From positions 1 through 64,000 of the forward strand of contig FOBR01000013.1 of NCBI GenBank assembly GCA_900109895.1: DNA of 64,000 bases, given 5' to 3'. A program made the position numbers and the translations under genes. The notes under the pieces were generated by a model, which saw only the letters and a program-made list of their open reading frames with translations, did not search any database and had not been told where the DNA came from. The stretch's first letter is position 1, and each line of letters opens with the position of its first letter. Positions 42,518 to 51,835 of the stretch are shown here, one piece after another. The DNA is from a bacterium A37T11 (lineage in GTDB: Bacteria; Bacteroidota; Bacteroidia; Sphingobacteriales; Sphingobacteriaceae).

Positions 42518-44127
42518 TGAGTGAAAAGAAAAGTATGAACGCATTAAGAAATTTCACAAATGGTGTATGGTCCCTGGCATTAGCGGTTTTAATGGCTGCT
42601 TGTGCCAAGGATCTGGACAGACAACCGACGAACGATTTGACACCCGACCGGGTATACAGTACTCCTGAAGGATACAGGCAGGTGCTGGCAAAATTATATG
42701 GCAGTTTTGCGCTGACAGGAAATGGCGGGCCGGATGCAACAACTGGTGATATTGGTGGCATTGATCAGGGAACGTCTGATTTTGTGCGGCTGTTTTGGAA
42801 TATGCAGGAACTAACCACCGAAGAAGCGGCTATTGTTTGGAACGATCCTGGCCTGCCCGATTTTCACAATATGAATTGGTCATCAGATAACTTGCTCATT
42901 CGTGGGCTCTACAGTCGAAGCATTTATCAAATCACCGTATGCAACGAGTTTCTGAGGGAATCAACAGACGAGAAGCTGAGTAGCCGTAACATTACGGGAA
43001 CGGATGCAGACGACATAAGAAAGTATCGCTCAGAAGCTCGTTTTTTGCGGGCCTATCAATATTGGGTGCTACTTGATTTATTCGGCAATCCACCTTTTGT
43101 AACGGAAAACGATGAAATTGGTACGTTTATTCCGCCGCAAATAAAAAGATCTGAATTGTTTGATTATGTAGAAGCTGAGTTAAAAGATATTGAGAATACC
43201 CTGTTGCCTGCTGGGCAGAGTGACTATGCACGGGCTAATCAATCCGCTGCACAGGCTCTATTAGCCCGAATGTATCTTAATGCGGAAGTGTATACAGGTC
43301 AGCAGCGATATACGGAAGCGATTACGTATGCTTCAAAAGTGATAGCCGCTCCGTTTAGTCTGAAGGACGACTATCATAAGCTGTTCATGGGTGACAATGA
43401 TCAAAACAACCCGGAAACCATCCTGGCTATTGCTTACGATGGAGTGAATACGCAAAATTATGGCGGAACTACTTATCTGGTCAATGCGGCTGTTAGTACT
43501 GCTATGGGCGCTGCCGGTTTTGGAATACCAAATGGTGGTTGGGCAGGGATGCGAAGTACCAAAAACCTACCACTATTATTTACTGATTATAGTGGAAATA
43601 CGGATAAGCGGGCCATGTTCGAGGGTGATAAGCTCGAAATGGACGATATAAAGGAATTTACCGATGGGTTGGCGGTGATCAAATTCACCAACCTGACTTC
43701 TACTGGTGAAACGCCGGCTTCCATAAATGGAGTTTATGTGTCTACAGATTTTCCGCTGTTCAGGCTGGCAGAACAATACCTAATCTATGCGGAAGCAGTT
43801 AAAAGAGGCGGTAGCGGCGGTTCTGAGGTACAAGCACTAAATTATTTGAATGCTTTGCGAAAGAGGGCCTATGGAAATGATAAAGGCATTATTAGTTCTT
43901 ATTCTTTGGATTTTGTATTGGATGAACGGGGTAGAGAACTGTATTGGGAAGGCTTTAGAAGGACTGACCTGATTAGGTACGGAAAATTTACAGGAGGTAA
44001 TTATTTGTGGCCTTGGAAGGGGGGGGTATCTGGTGGGCGAGGGGTTTCAGATTTTCGCCAACTTTTTCCACTGCCTACTTCGGATCTATCTGCAAACACC
44101 AATTTGATTCAAAACACGGGGTATTGA
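42517..44127 (+). CDS. SusD-type glycan-binding lipoprotein of the galactan locus
   Basis: 536 aa from ATG 42517, overlapping the susC stop (TAATG). ATG 42535 is an alternative that shortens the n-region. The lipoprotein signal ends LAVLMAAC. SusD landmarks: FLRAYQYWVLLDLFGNPPFVTEN (about 174-196), AAQALLARMYLNAEVYTG, FPLFRLAEQYLIYAEAVKRGG, and DERGRELYWEGFRRTDLIRYGKF near the C-terminus, ending LFPLPTSDLSANTNLIQNTGY. It holds galactan chains over the SusC pore. It is followed after 1 bp by the SusE/F-like gene. Confidence 0.95.
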   Translation: MSEKKSMNALRNFTNGVWSLALAVLMAACAKDLDRQPTNDLTPDRVYSTPEGYRQVLAKLYGSFALTGNGGPDATTGDIGGIDQGTSDFVRLFWNMQELTTEEAAIVWNDPGLPDFHNMNWSSDNLLIRGLYSRSIYQITVCNEFLRESTDEKLSSRNITGTDADDIRKYRSEARFLRAYQYWVLLDLFGNPPFVTENDEIGTFIPPQIKRSELFDYVEAELKDIENTLLPAGQSDYARANQSAAQALLARMYLNAEVYTGQQRYTEAITYASKVIAAPFSLKDDYHKLFMGDNDQNNPETILAIAYDGVNTQNYGGTTYLVNAAVSTAMGAAGFGIPNGGWAGMRSTKNLPLLFTDYSGNTDKRAMFEGDKLEMDDIKEFTDGLAVIKFTNLTSTGETPASINGVYVSTDFPLFRLAEQYLIYAEAVKRGGSGGSEVQALNYLNALRKRAYGNDKGIISSYSLDFVLDERGRELYWEGFRRTDLIRYGKFTGGNYLWPWKGGVSGGRGVSDFRQLFPLPTSDLSANTNLIQNTGY

Positions 44128-44128
44128 G

Positions 44129-45217
44129 ATGATAAAAATGCATATGAAACGTTTTTGGAATGTGATAAGCTTAGTCCTATCAGCGGCAATGATGCTGGGG
44201 ATTGGCTCCTGTAAAAAAGATTTGGAAAAGGTGGTGGTAACTGAAGGTACAGCACCTACAATCAGCTGTTCAACTACCCAACTCGACCTGGGGAAATTGG
44301 ACCCAGTTACAGATGCCATTACATTTAGCTGGAAGGCTGCCAGCTATGGTTTCCAGGCGGCTGTAGAATATACTTTACAGCTGGACAAAGGCGGCAATAA
44401 TTTTGCTGCACCCAAATCTATTTCTTTGAACCCTACAGCTAATGATAGCACTTTTAAAGTGACTGATTTTAATAATATTTTGGTATTACTCGGACTTAAT
44501 CCAGCTGTAGAGAGTACGGTAGAAGCACGGATCGTATCATCATTAGCGGGTGGCCAACAAACACTGTATTCTGATGCCCTGTCTATCAACGTAACGCCTT
44601 ATTCGGTGGTCATTGCTTATCCGTTTCTGCTAGTTCCAGGGGGGTATCAAAATTGGGACGCCGGAGAGGCGCCCAAGGTGGTTTCTGTTAAAGACGACGG
44701 ACAATACGAAGGATATGTGTATTTTCCCGAAGGAACTGATCTTACATTTAAGTTTATTACGGATGTAAATTATAGTGTGGCGTATGGATGGGCCAGCAGC
44801 ACCAATACGGATGATATGGCCAGCGGGACGATGAGTAGTGCTGCAAGTGGTAACTTGTTTGTTCCGCGTGCAGGTTATTATTTGTTGAAGGGTAATACCA
44901 GCACAGGAGCATGGAGTGCCACAAGAACAGCATTCAGCATTGCAGGGGATGCTACTGGTGGATGGGAAAATGATGTGGATATGACGTATGATGAAGCCAG
45001 CGAGGAATGGCGCGTAAACATTAAGTTGGTTGCGGGCGCAGGGTTTAAATTTAGGGCAAATCACGACTGGGGGATTAATTATGGGACTAATGACCCGGAC
45101 AATGGCTTTCTTAAATTGGATGGGGGCAATTTGTCTGCCAGCGAAGATGGAAATTATATCGTAAGCTTACGACTTAATAATGCCGGTAATTATACGTATT
45201 CACTTCAGAAAAACTAG
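44129..45217 (+). CDS. SusE/SusF-like surface glycan-binding lipoprotein
   Basis: A 362-aa lipoprotein: signal MIKMHMKRFWNVISLVLSAA, lipobox IGSC. The N-terminal SusE domain (about 40-155: LDLGKLDPVTDAITFSWKAA, VEYTLQLDKGGNNF, then VEARIVSSLAGGQQTLYSD) is followed by two SusE/F-type starch-binding-like repeats (about 170-260 and 265-362) with aromatic residues in YQNWDAGEAP and HDWGINYGTNDPDNGF. In galactan loci such proteins supplement SusD in capturing substrate. Spacing of 1 and 3 bp to its neighbours marks a tight operon. Confidence 0.9.
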   Translation: MIKMHMKRFWNVISLVLSAAMMLGIGSCKKDLEKVVVTEGTAPTISCSTTQLDLGKLDPVTDAITFSWKAASYGFQAAVEYTLQLDKGGNNFAAPKSISLNPTANDSTFKVTDFNNILVLLGLNPAVESTVEARIVSSLAGGQQTLYSDALSINVTPYSVVIAYPFLLVPGGYQNWDAGEAPKVVSVKDDGQYEGYVYFPEGTDLTFKFITDVNYSVAYGWASSTNTDDMASGTMSSAASGNLFVPRAGYYLLKGNTSTGAWSATRTAFSIAGDATGGWENDVDMTYDEASEEWRVNIKLVAGAGFKFRANHDWGINYGTNDPDNGFLKLDGGNLSASEDGNYIVSLRLNNAGNYTYSLQKN

Positions 45218-45220
45218 GAC

Positions 45221-46258
45221 ATGAAAAAGAGAATGTTTTATATACTGTGGATAGTAGCCATGTTTTCAGGTTGCACAAAGAATATCAGTGCGCCTGAATT
45301 TCCGGATACCCCCTTGCCTGAGGGATTTGCTAAAGGGGCAGATGTGAGCTGGGTAACCGAAATGGAGCAAAACGGCCTTTCTTTTAAGAACGATTTAGGG
45401 GCGACGGCAGATCTGTTTCAGATATTGAAGGACAAAGGGATGAATGCTATCCGCCTGCGGGTATGGGTTAACCCTGTGAATGGGTGGTGCAATACGGATG
45501 ATCTGCTGGTAAAGGCCAGACGTGCAAAAGCGCTGGGCTACCGGATTATGGTCGATTTCCATTATAGCGATACTTGGGCAGATCCAGGTGCACAGGCAAA
45601 ACCTGATGCTTGGAGTGGCTTGTCATTTGATAAGTTGGCGGCTATGGTGGGTAGTTATACAGAACTTGTGCTAAATAGGTTAAAACAAGAGGGTATTCAT
45701 CCTGAATGGGTACAGGTTGGCAATGAAACCAATGATGGGATGCTTTGGGAAGATGGACGTGCTTCGACAAATATGGCCAATTTTTCGGCACTAATCAATG
45801 CGGGATATAAGGCCGTGAAAAATGTGGATAGTTCTATCAAAGTGATCGTTCATTTAGCTAATGGTTTTGATAACGATCTTTTCCGTTGGATGTTTGACGG
45901 TCTTAAGGCAAATGGTGCGCAATGGGATGTGATTGGTATGTCGCTTTATCCATCGGTAGATAATTGGCAAACACTGGTGGAACAGTGCGAAGACAACATG
46001 AGCGATATGGTGCAACGATACGGTAAGGAAGTTATGCTATGCGAAGTGGGAATGCCGGCTTCTTCGCCGGCAGCCTCCACTGCGTTCCTTAAGGCTATTA
46101 TTTCAAAGAATGCCGCTTTGCCTGATGGGAAGGGGGTAGGCGTGTTTTACTGGGAGCCGGAAGCTTATGGAAATTGGAACGGTTATACGTTGGGGGCTTT
46201 TGACGATGAGGGAAAACCAACGAGCGCTTTGGATGCGTTTTCAATGACCGGATATTGA
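45221..46258 (+). CDS. GH53 arabinogalactan endo-beta-1,4-galactanase
   Basis: A 345-aa lipoprotein (signal to AMFSGC at residue 18) with a complete GH53 TIM barrel. Landmarks: GADVSWVTEMEQNG, MNAIRLRVWVNP, MVDFHYSDTWADPG, QVGNETNDG with acid/base Glu169, MLCEVGMPAS with nucleophile Glu275, and FYWEPEAY. The family cuts internal beta-1,4 bonds of type I galactan, the side chains of rhamnogalacturonan I. The lipid anchor implies surface exposure, so it makes the oligosaccharides for SusC/SusD import. This enzyme defines the substrate of the locus. Confidence 0.96.
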   Translation: MKKRMFYILWIVAMFSGCTKNISAPEFPDTPLPEGFAKGADVSWVTEMEQNGLSFKNDLGATADLFQILKDKGMNAIRLRVWVNPVNGWCNTDDLLVKARRAKALGYRIMVDFHYSDTWADPGAQAKPDAWSGLSFDKLAAMVGSYTELVLNRLKQEGIHPEWVQVGNETNDGMLWEDGRASTNMANFSALINAGYKAVKNVDSSIKVIVHLANGFDNDLFRWMFDGLKANGAQWDVIGMSLYPSVDNWQTLVEQCEDNMSDMVQRYGKEVMLCEVGMPASSPAASTAFLKAIISKNAALPDGKGVGVFYWEPEAYGNWNGYTLGAFDDEGKPTSALDAFSMTGY

Positions 46259-46266
46259 ATAGGTAT

Positions 46267-48477
46267 ATGATGGCGCTGTTTAATAAACTTGTGCTACTAT
46301 TGGTAGGTGCAACGGGATGCCTTGGGGCTTTTGGCCAGAAAAGAATAACGAATGGGCCGGTATATGTGGATGACATGGGGGTGATGCGCTGGACTACCAA
46401 TAATCAGGAGGCGGCTTTTTTCGGGATCAACTATACGGCCCCTTTTGCCTATGCTTATCGTGCTATGAAGCGTAGTGGTATTGATGTGACCAAAGCCATT
46501 GACCAGGATGTGTATCATTTCTCGCGATTGGGTCTTAACGCTTTTCGGGTACATGTTTGGGATACAGAGATTAGCGACTCATTGGGTAATCTTCTTCAAA
46601 ATGATCACTTGCGTTTGTTTGACTATTTATTGGCTAAATTAAGGGAGCGGAAAATTTATACGCTGATTACGCCGATTGCTTTTTGGGGAAACGGCTGGCC
46701 GGAAAAGGATGAATGTACACCTGGGTTTTCCAGGGTTTACGGAAAGGGACAGGCTACTGTAAATGAAAAGGCGGTGAGGGCACAGGAACGCTATATTCAT
46801 CAGCTTTTTGAGCATGTTAATCCTTATACAGGTCTACGGTATGGTGATGATCCATTTATTATTGGGGCAGAGCTTACAAATGAACCATCACATCCCCAAC
46901 CAGAGGTAGTGACTTCATATATAGATCGGCTTGTAAATGTGTTACGAAATACGGGTTGGACTAAACCTGTTTTTTACAATATAAGCCAAAACCCGCCATT
47001 GGCGGCTAAAGTGGCTGCCGCCCGGGTGGATGGCTTTACTTTTCAATGGTATCCGCTCAATTTAGTAGCCAACCATAGGATAGAAGGCAATTATTTGCCA
47101 CACGTTGATCAGTATACTATTCCTTACGATACCATATCAGCTTTTCATAAGAAGGCTTTGTTAATCTATGAATTTGATCCAGCGGATCAATTGCAGCCAA
47201 TTTATTACCCGGCAATGGCCAGAAGTTTTCGGAAGGCAGGTTTTCAATGGGCAACCCAGTTTGCCTATGATCCAATGGTACTGGCACATACTAATAGCGA
47301 ATATGGGACGCATTACCTGAATTTGGCCTATACGCCTGCCAAGGCTATCAGCTTATTAATTGCAGCTGAGGCTTTTCGTAAAATTGCCAGGGGGCGTGAT
47401 TTTGGTAAGTATCCGGCTGATACCGTCTTTGACCATGTGGTGCTGAGTTATTCCCGGCAAACGAGTGTATTTAATGACGGAAATAAGTTATATTATTCAG
47501 GTAATACTGAAATAATTCCGCTGAATGTGAAGGCATTGCAGCATGTGGCGGGGACGGGTTCTTCCTCTATTGTTCAATATGCGGGTTCTGGGGCTTATTT
47601 TCTGGATCGACTTGCTTCTGGCAAGTGGCGGTTGGAAGTAATGCCTGATGTGAAGTTGCTGGCAGATCCCTTTGCTAAACATGCTCCTGGTGATACCGTA
47701 GCCGCTGTTTCATGGAATGAACAGCACATGAAGGTTGATCTGGCAGAATTGGGAAAGACGTTTTGGATTAAAGGACTCAATAAAGGAAACAGATATCGTG
47801 TAAGGGCTTCAGAAGGGAAGTTTCTATTGGGTCCAGGCACGTATTTGTTAAGTAAAGATGAGAGCGATGGTTTGGCAGATCCGACTTTTTTTGCACCTCC
47901 GGGAATGGGGGGTGACCGGCCGGCATATAACTTTCTGGCTGACGAAAACCATGAAATTCTCTTATCCTCCCAGAAACCCTCTTCTGCCAGTTTTTATCCG
48001 GAGTGGGACAAGGATATAAGCATCCGTTTCCCCACGCCGGCACAACCGTCATGGGCCATGGAATATACGCCTGGAAAGAGGCCTAATAATGCGGAGGGAA
48101 TGGGCTTACAAATTATTTTGCCTCATGGTATACGGTGTAGTACCACTAAGCAACTAAACCTCCGGGCACGTGCTCTGCACGGCCCGGTGATTTTGGAAGT
48201 AATTGTAATAGATTTGGATGGACAGCCTTATAAGTCACAGGTAACGCTGGGCGAAGAAATGAAAACGGTCTCGATACCACTGGATAGTTTAAAAGCAGGG
48301 AAAGGTTTGTTACTTCCCAGGCCGTATCCGGCATTTATGCCCTTGTGGTTTGCGCCCGATGTACCTATACATCTTCATCCGGATCGTCTTGAAAAACTGC
48401 AATTGTTCTCCCCATTTCCTTCAGGTGTTTCGGTTGGAGCAATGGGTTGGGAAGTGGAATATATAGAAATGTATTAA
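46267..48477 (+). CDS. Clan GH-A glycoside hydrolase, possibly GH147-type beta-galactosidase
   Basis: 736 aa from ATG 46267 (46270 also possible; a TTG at 46255 overlaps the GH53 stop). Signal peptide to FGQ near residue 24. The TIM-barrel part has GINYTAPFAYAYRAM, LNAFRVHVWDTEI, and the GH-A pair: acid/base Glu206 in ELTNEPS and nucleophile Glu302 in LIYEFDPAD. The C-terminal third (about 440-736) is beta-rich and probably non-catalytic. Family assignment is uncertain: GH5-like, or GH147, a beta-galactosidase family known from Bacteroides galactan loci. Between GH53 and GH2 it likely trims galacto-oligosaccharides. Confidence 0.75.
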   Translation: MMALFNKLVLLLVGATGCLGAFGQKRITNGPVYVDDMGVMRWTTNNQEAAFFGINYTAPFAYAYRAMKRSGIDVTKAIDQDVYHFSRLGLNAFRVHVWDTEISDSLGNLLQNDHLRLFDYLLAKLRERKIYTLITPIAFWGNGWPEKDECTPGFSRVYGKGQATVNEKAVRAQERYIHQLFEHVNPYTGLRYGDDPFIIGAELTNEPSHPQPEVVTSYIDRLVNVLRNTGWTKPVFYNISQNPPLAAKVAAARVDGFTFQWYPLNLVANHRIEGNYLPHVDQYTIPYDTISAFHKKALLIYEFDPADQLQPIYYPAMARSFRKAGFQWATQFAYDPMVLAHTNSEYGTHYLNLAYTPAKAISLLIAAEAFRKIARGRDFGKYPADTVFDHVVLSYSRQTSVFNDGNKLYYSGNTEIIPLNVKALQHVAGTGSSSIVQYAGSGAYFLDRLASGKWRLEVMPDVKLLADPFAKHAPGDTVAAVSWNEQHMKVDLAELGKTFWIKGLNKGNRYRVRASEGKFLLGPGTYLLSKDESDGLADPTFFAPPGMGGDRPAYNFLADENHEILLSSQKPSSASFYPEWDKDISIRFPTPAQPSWAMEYTPGKRPNNAEGMGLQIILPHGIRCSTTKQLNLRARALHGPVILEVIVIDLDGQPYKSQVTLGEEMKTVSIPLDSLKAGKGLLLPRPYPAFMPLWFAPDVPIHLHPDRLEKLQLFSPFPSGVSVGAMGWEVEYIEMY

Positions 48478-48479
48478 TT

Positions 48480-50927
48480 ATGAAAATCCGCCTGTTTATC
48501 TTTTGTGTATTTCTGTTTATCTCTATATTTAGTGTTGTTGCACAGGAAAGACAATCTGTTGACCTGAACGATAATTGGAAGTTTACCAAGGGTGATGTGG
48601 CTGGTGCTGCCCAGCCTGACTTTGACGATAGGAAATGGCAGAAGGTTTCTGTGCCGCATGACTGGGCTATTTATGGTCCTTTTGATAAAGGGAACGACTT
48701 ACAGGTAGTCCAAATTGTTCAAAATGGAGAGAAGGTGCCTTCTGAGAAGACTGGACGTACCGGTGCGCTGCCATATATGGGTACGGCATGGTATCGCCGT
48801 CAACTTGATATTCCAAATTTTGTGGTTGGTAAAAGGGTTGTGTTATTGTTTGATGGTGCGATGAGCCATGCTCGTGTATATGTTAATGGAAAGGAGGCAG
48901 GTTATTGGGCCTATGGTTATAATGCCTTCCACTTAGATGTGACACCGTTTCTAAAAAAAGACGGACCCAATGTGTTGGCGGTACGGCTGGATAATCCAGA
49001 AGAGTCTTCCCGTTGGTATCCAGGAGCTGGTATTTTTCGTCATGTGCACCTTATCATTACCAATGAACCACATATTCCAGTTTGGGGAACGTATGTAAGC
49101 ACGCCGTCGGTGAGAGATGGGTTGGCACTGGTAAGGCTGCGTACACAGGTTGATGGAGTAACGAAGCAACAGGTCGGACAGCTAGTCACAAAAATATATG
49201 ACCCTCAGGGGAAAATGGTCACCACAGACACTACATCTTTTTTAAATGATAACTATTTAGCTGATCAATATTTTAGGGTACATCAACCTCAATTATGGTC
49301 ACCTGAAAAGCCTTTGCTTTATAAAGCAGTGAGTCAGTTGTATGTGGATGGCCGGCTAGAGGATTTTTATGAAACAACATTTGGTATTCGGTGGTTAACT
49401 ATGGATGCTCGAAATGGTTTGATGCTCAATGGAAAATTTCGGAAATTTCATGGTGTTTGTGATCATCATGACCTCGGTCCGCTGGGGGCTGCAGTTAATA
49501 AAGCCGCCCTTAAAAGAAAGTTAATGTTACTGAAGGATGTTGGGGTGGATGCGATACGGACTTCACATAATATGCCTTCTCCAGAATTGATTTCTTTATG
49601 CGATGAGCTAGGATTTATGGTCATCGCGGAGAGTTTTGACGAATGGAAGGCTCCGAAAATTAAAAATGGCTATAGCCAATTGTTTGATCAATGGGCTGAG
49701 AAGGATTTGGTCAACTTGATCCACGCATTCAGGAACCATCCGTCGGTGGTCATGTGGAGTATAGGAAATGAGGTGCCAGACCAACATACTAAAGAGGGAG
49801 TGACCATCGCATCTTGGTTGCAGGACATTTGTCATCGTGAGGATCCAACGCGCCTGGTAACTTCAGGGATGGATCAAATTGATGCCGCGCTAAATAATGG
49901 TTTTGCGGCAATATTGGATGTGCCTGGATTCAATTATAAACCTTCGCGCTACAAGGAAGCTTTACAAAAGCTGCCGCAAGGGTTTTTATATGGTTCAGAA
50001 ACTGCCTCGACAGTGAGTTCCAGGGGAAGCTATTCTTTTCCGGTTAAGGAGGGGGCAGATGTGATCCATACCGACAAGCAATGCTCTTCTTACGATTTGG
50101 AACATTGTGCCTGGTCACAAACTCCTGATGAGGAGTTTGTACAGCAGGATGACTTAAAAGGAGTGTTAGGAGAATTTGTCTGGACAGGGGTAGACTATTT
50201 AGGTGAACCATCTCCTTACGATGGCTATTGGCCTTCGCATAGCTCCTATTTTGGAATGATTGACTTGGCTGGCATACCTAAAGATCGGTATTATTTATAC
50301 CGTTCACGTTGGAATAAATCAAGCCCAACTTTGCATCTAGTGCCGCATTGGACCTGGCCTGGGCGTGAAGGAAAGATTACTCCGGTGTATTGTTACACGA
50401 ACTATCCGGCGGCTGAATTATTTGTAAACGGAAAAAGTATGGGGGTAAAGCGAAAAAATCCTAAAGGTATGCAAACCAGGTATCGGTTGATGTGGGATAG
50501 TGTTCGATATGAACCCGGATCGGTAAGGGTGGTTGCACTTGATATTAATGGGCTTCCAGTAGCTGAAGAAATGGTAAAAACGGCAGGTAAACCACATCAT
50601 ATCCTGATGAATGCTGACCGTTATACGTTGGCTCCAGATCAGCAGGATCTGTCTTTTATAACAGTTCGGGTTGTAGATAAAGATGGAAACCTGTGTCCGC
50701 AAGCGGACAATGAATTGGCGTTTGAGGTGTCGGGTGCGGCATCTTTCAGGGCGGCGGCAAATGGTGATCCGACTAGTCTTGAGATGTTTCATCTTCCTCA
50801 TATGAAGGTGTTTAACGGACAGCTAGTAGTTATCTTGCAAGCCGGTAGAAAGCAAGGGGATGCTGAGCTAAAAATATCAGGTAAAAAATTGAAATCCGGA
50901 AAGTTGATCCTTCACGTAATTCGTTAA
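48480..50927 (+). CDS. GH2 beta-galactosidase
   Basis: 815 aa from ATG 48480, 2 bp after the previous stop; it has a cleavable signal peptide (to about 21, VVAQE). GH2 architecture: sugar-binding jelly roll (about 30-190, GTAWYRRQLDIP, GRTGALPYMG), an Ig-like domain (about 195-295), the TIM barrel (about 300-590) and C-terminal beta domains. Acid/base Glu431 lies in WSIGNEVPDQ, nucleophile Glu507 in YGSETAST. RWLTMDARNGLMLNGK and HGVCDHHDLGPLG mark the start of the barrel. It should release galactose from imported oligosaccharides in the periplasm. It is the last gene of the locus; no strong plus-strand terminator follows. Confidence 0.95.
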   Translation: MKIRLFIFCVFLFISIFSVVAQERQSVDLNDNWKFTKGDVAGAAQPDFDDRKWQKVSVPHDWAIYGPFDKGNDLQVVQIVQNGEKVPSEKTGRTGALPYMGTAWYRRQLDIPNFVVGKRVVLLFDGAMSHARVYVNGKEAGYWAYGYNAFHLDVTPFLKKDGPNVLAVRLDNPEESSRWYPGAGIFRHVHLIITNEPHIPVWGTYVSTPSVRDGLALVRLRTQVDGVTKQQVGQLVTKIYDPQGKMVTTDTTSFLNDNYLADQYFRVHQPQLWSPEKPLLYKAVSQLYVDGRLEDFYETTFGIRWLTMDARNGLMLNGKFRKFHGVCDHHDLGPLGAAVNKAALKRKLMLLKDVGVDAIRTSHNMPSPELISLCDELGFMVIAESFDEWKAPKIKNGYSQLFDQWAEKDLVNLIHAFRNHPSVVMWSIGNEVPDQHTKEGVTIASWLQDICHREDPTRLVTSGMDQIDAALNNGFAAILDVPGFNYKPSRYKEALQKLPQGFLYGSETASTVSSRGSYSFPVKEGADVIHTDKQCSSYDLEHCAWSQTPDEEFVQQDDLKGVLGEFVWTGVDYLGEPSPYDGYWPSHSSYFGMIDLAGIPKDRYYLYRSRWNKSSPTLHLVPHWTWPGREGKITPVYCYTNYPAAELFVNGKSMGVKRKNPKGMQTRYRLMWDSVRYEPGSVRVVALDINGLPVAEEMVKTAGKPHHILMNADRYTLAPDQQDLSFITVRVVDKDGNLCPQADNELAFEVSGAASFRAAANGDPTSLEMFHLPHMKVFNGQLVVILQAGRKQGDAELKISGKKLKSGKLILHVIR

Positions 50928-51162
50928 ATTTTAACTTGTCTTTGAGTAGATCTTCATTTAGGAGGCCACCAAAAAAACGGCTATTTATGTGTAATATTAA
51001 ATTATCTTTTGAAGAAATGGAATTTAAAAGAATATTATCAAGTTTATAATTGCAATAGTTTTAAAACCCTGGTTTTGTAAATACACCAATCAAATTTAGT
51101 GCTATTTTAACACAGAAAAAGAATGGTTGTATTTTTAATTACCAATGGTATATTTATAAAAT

Positions 51163-51190
51163 AACCGCCCCGGATCACGGGGCGGTTTGA
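51163..51190 (-). terminator. Intrinsic terminator of the Hsp20 gene
   Basis: AACCGCCCC (51163-51171) pairs with GGGGCGGTT (51179-51187). On the minus strand the stem is followed by ATTTTATAAATA, about 37 nt after the Hsp20 stop. The upstream part of this 296-bp gap (50928-51162) is AT-rich and shows nothing recognisable. Confidence 0.8.
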
Positions 51191-51223
51191 CCTGAAAGTA
51201 TTTCCAGCAAAGCGATTTGTTAA

Positions 51224-51664
51224 TTAGCGAATATCGATTTGTCTTACCTGATGTTTGGCCTCTTCTTTTTTGGCCACCTTGATATGAAGGATGCCGTCTT
51301 TATAAGAGGCTTCAATCTGCGCATCGTCAGCAGAATCAGGAAGTGCAAAAGATCGCACAAATGAATTGTAACTATACTCCCGTTTCGTGTATTGTTTGTC
51401 ATGTGATTCTTGTTGCTTTTGTTGTTCTACCGAAACAGTGAGCAGGTTTCTATCTAAATTAATTTTGAAATCACCTTTTTCGAGTCCTGGAGCCGCCATT
51501 TCTATGTTGTAATCATCTGCTGTTTCGCTTACATTAACAGCAGGTACACGCGATACCATTCGGTCTGAAAAAAATGAATCGTTAAAAAAGGATTCAAAAA
51601 TATCATTGAATCCAGAAGATAAATTAGGGGTGTTGTTTCCGTTTTTGAATTTTACAAGTGACAT
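51224..51664 (-). CDS. Hsp20/alpha-crystallin family small heat-shock protein
   Basis: A 146-aa ATP-independent chaperone that holds unfolding proteins. An N-terminal arm with NDIFESFFNDSFFSD (about 21-35) precedes the alpha-crystallin domain (about 42-135): VNVSETADDYNIEMAAPGLEK, FKINLDRNLLTVSVE, REYSYNSFVRSFALPD, and the closing ASYKDGILHIKVAK. The C-terminal tail RQIDIR carries the I-x-I anchor used in oligomer assembly. A full Shine-Dalgarno sequence precedes it, unusual for this phylum. Neighbour HdeD-like gene suggests a stress region. Confidence 0.95.
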   Translation of the reverse strand: MSLVKFKNGNNTPNLSSGFNDIFESFFNDSFFSDRMVSRVPAVNVSETADDYNIEMAAPGLEKGDFKINLDRNLLTVSVEQQKQQESHDKQYTKREYSYNSFVRSFALPDSADDAQIEASYKDGILHIKVAKKEEAKHQVRQIDIR

Positions 51665-51671
51665 TAGAAAA

Positions 51672-51681
51672 TTCCTCCTTT
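51672..51681 (-). promoter_or_regulatory. Canonical Shine-Dalgarno ahead of Hsp20
   Basis: The minus strand reads AAAGGAGGAA seven bases before the start codon. Full anti-Shine-Dalgarno complementarity is rare in Bacteroidota, where most starts here have only A-rich leaders, and should give strong translation. Confidence 0.75.
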
Positions 51682-51835
51682 CAAAACATTATAATTATTA
51701 AACTTAAAATAAAGATAATTTTTAAATTGGATTTACCTTCAAATCTTTGAAATTATTATCAACTGCTATGCCAAGATGTTAAAACGGTAATTTTTTCACG
51801 TATAATGCAAAATTGACAGACTAATAGCCCCTTTA

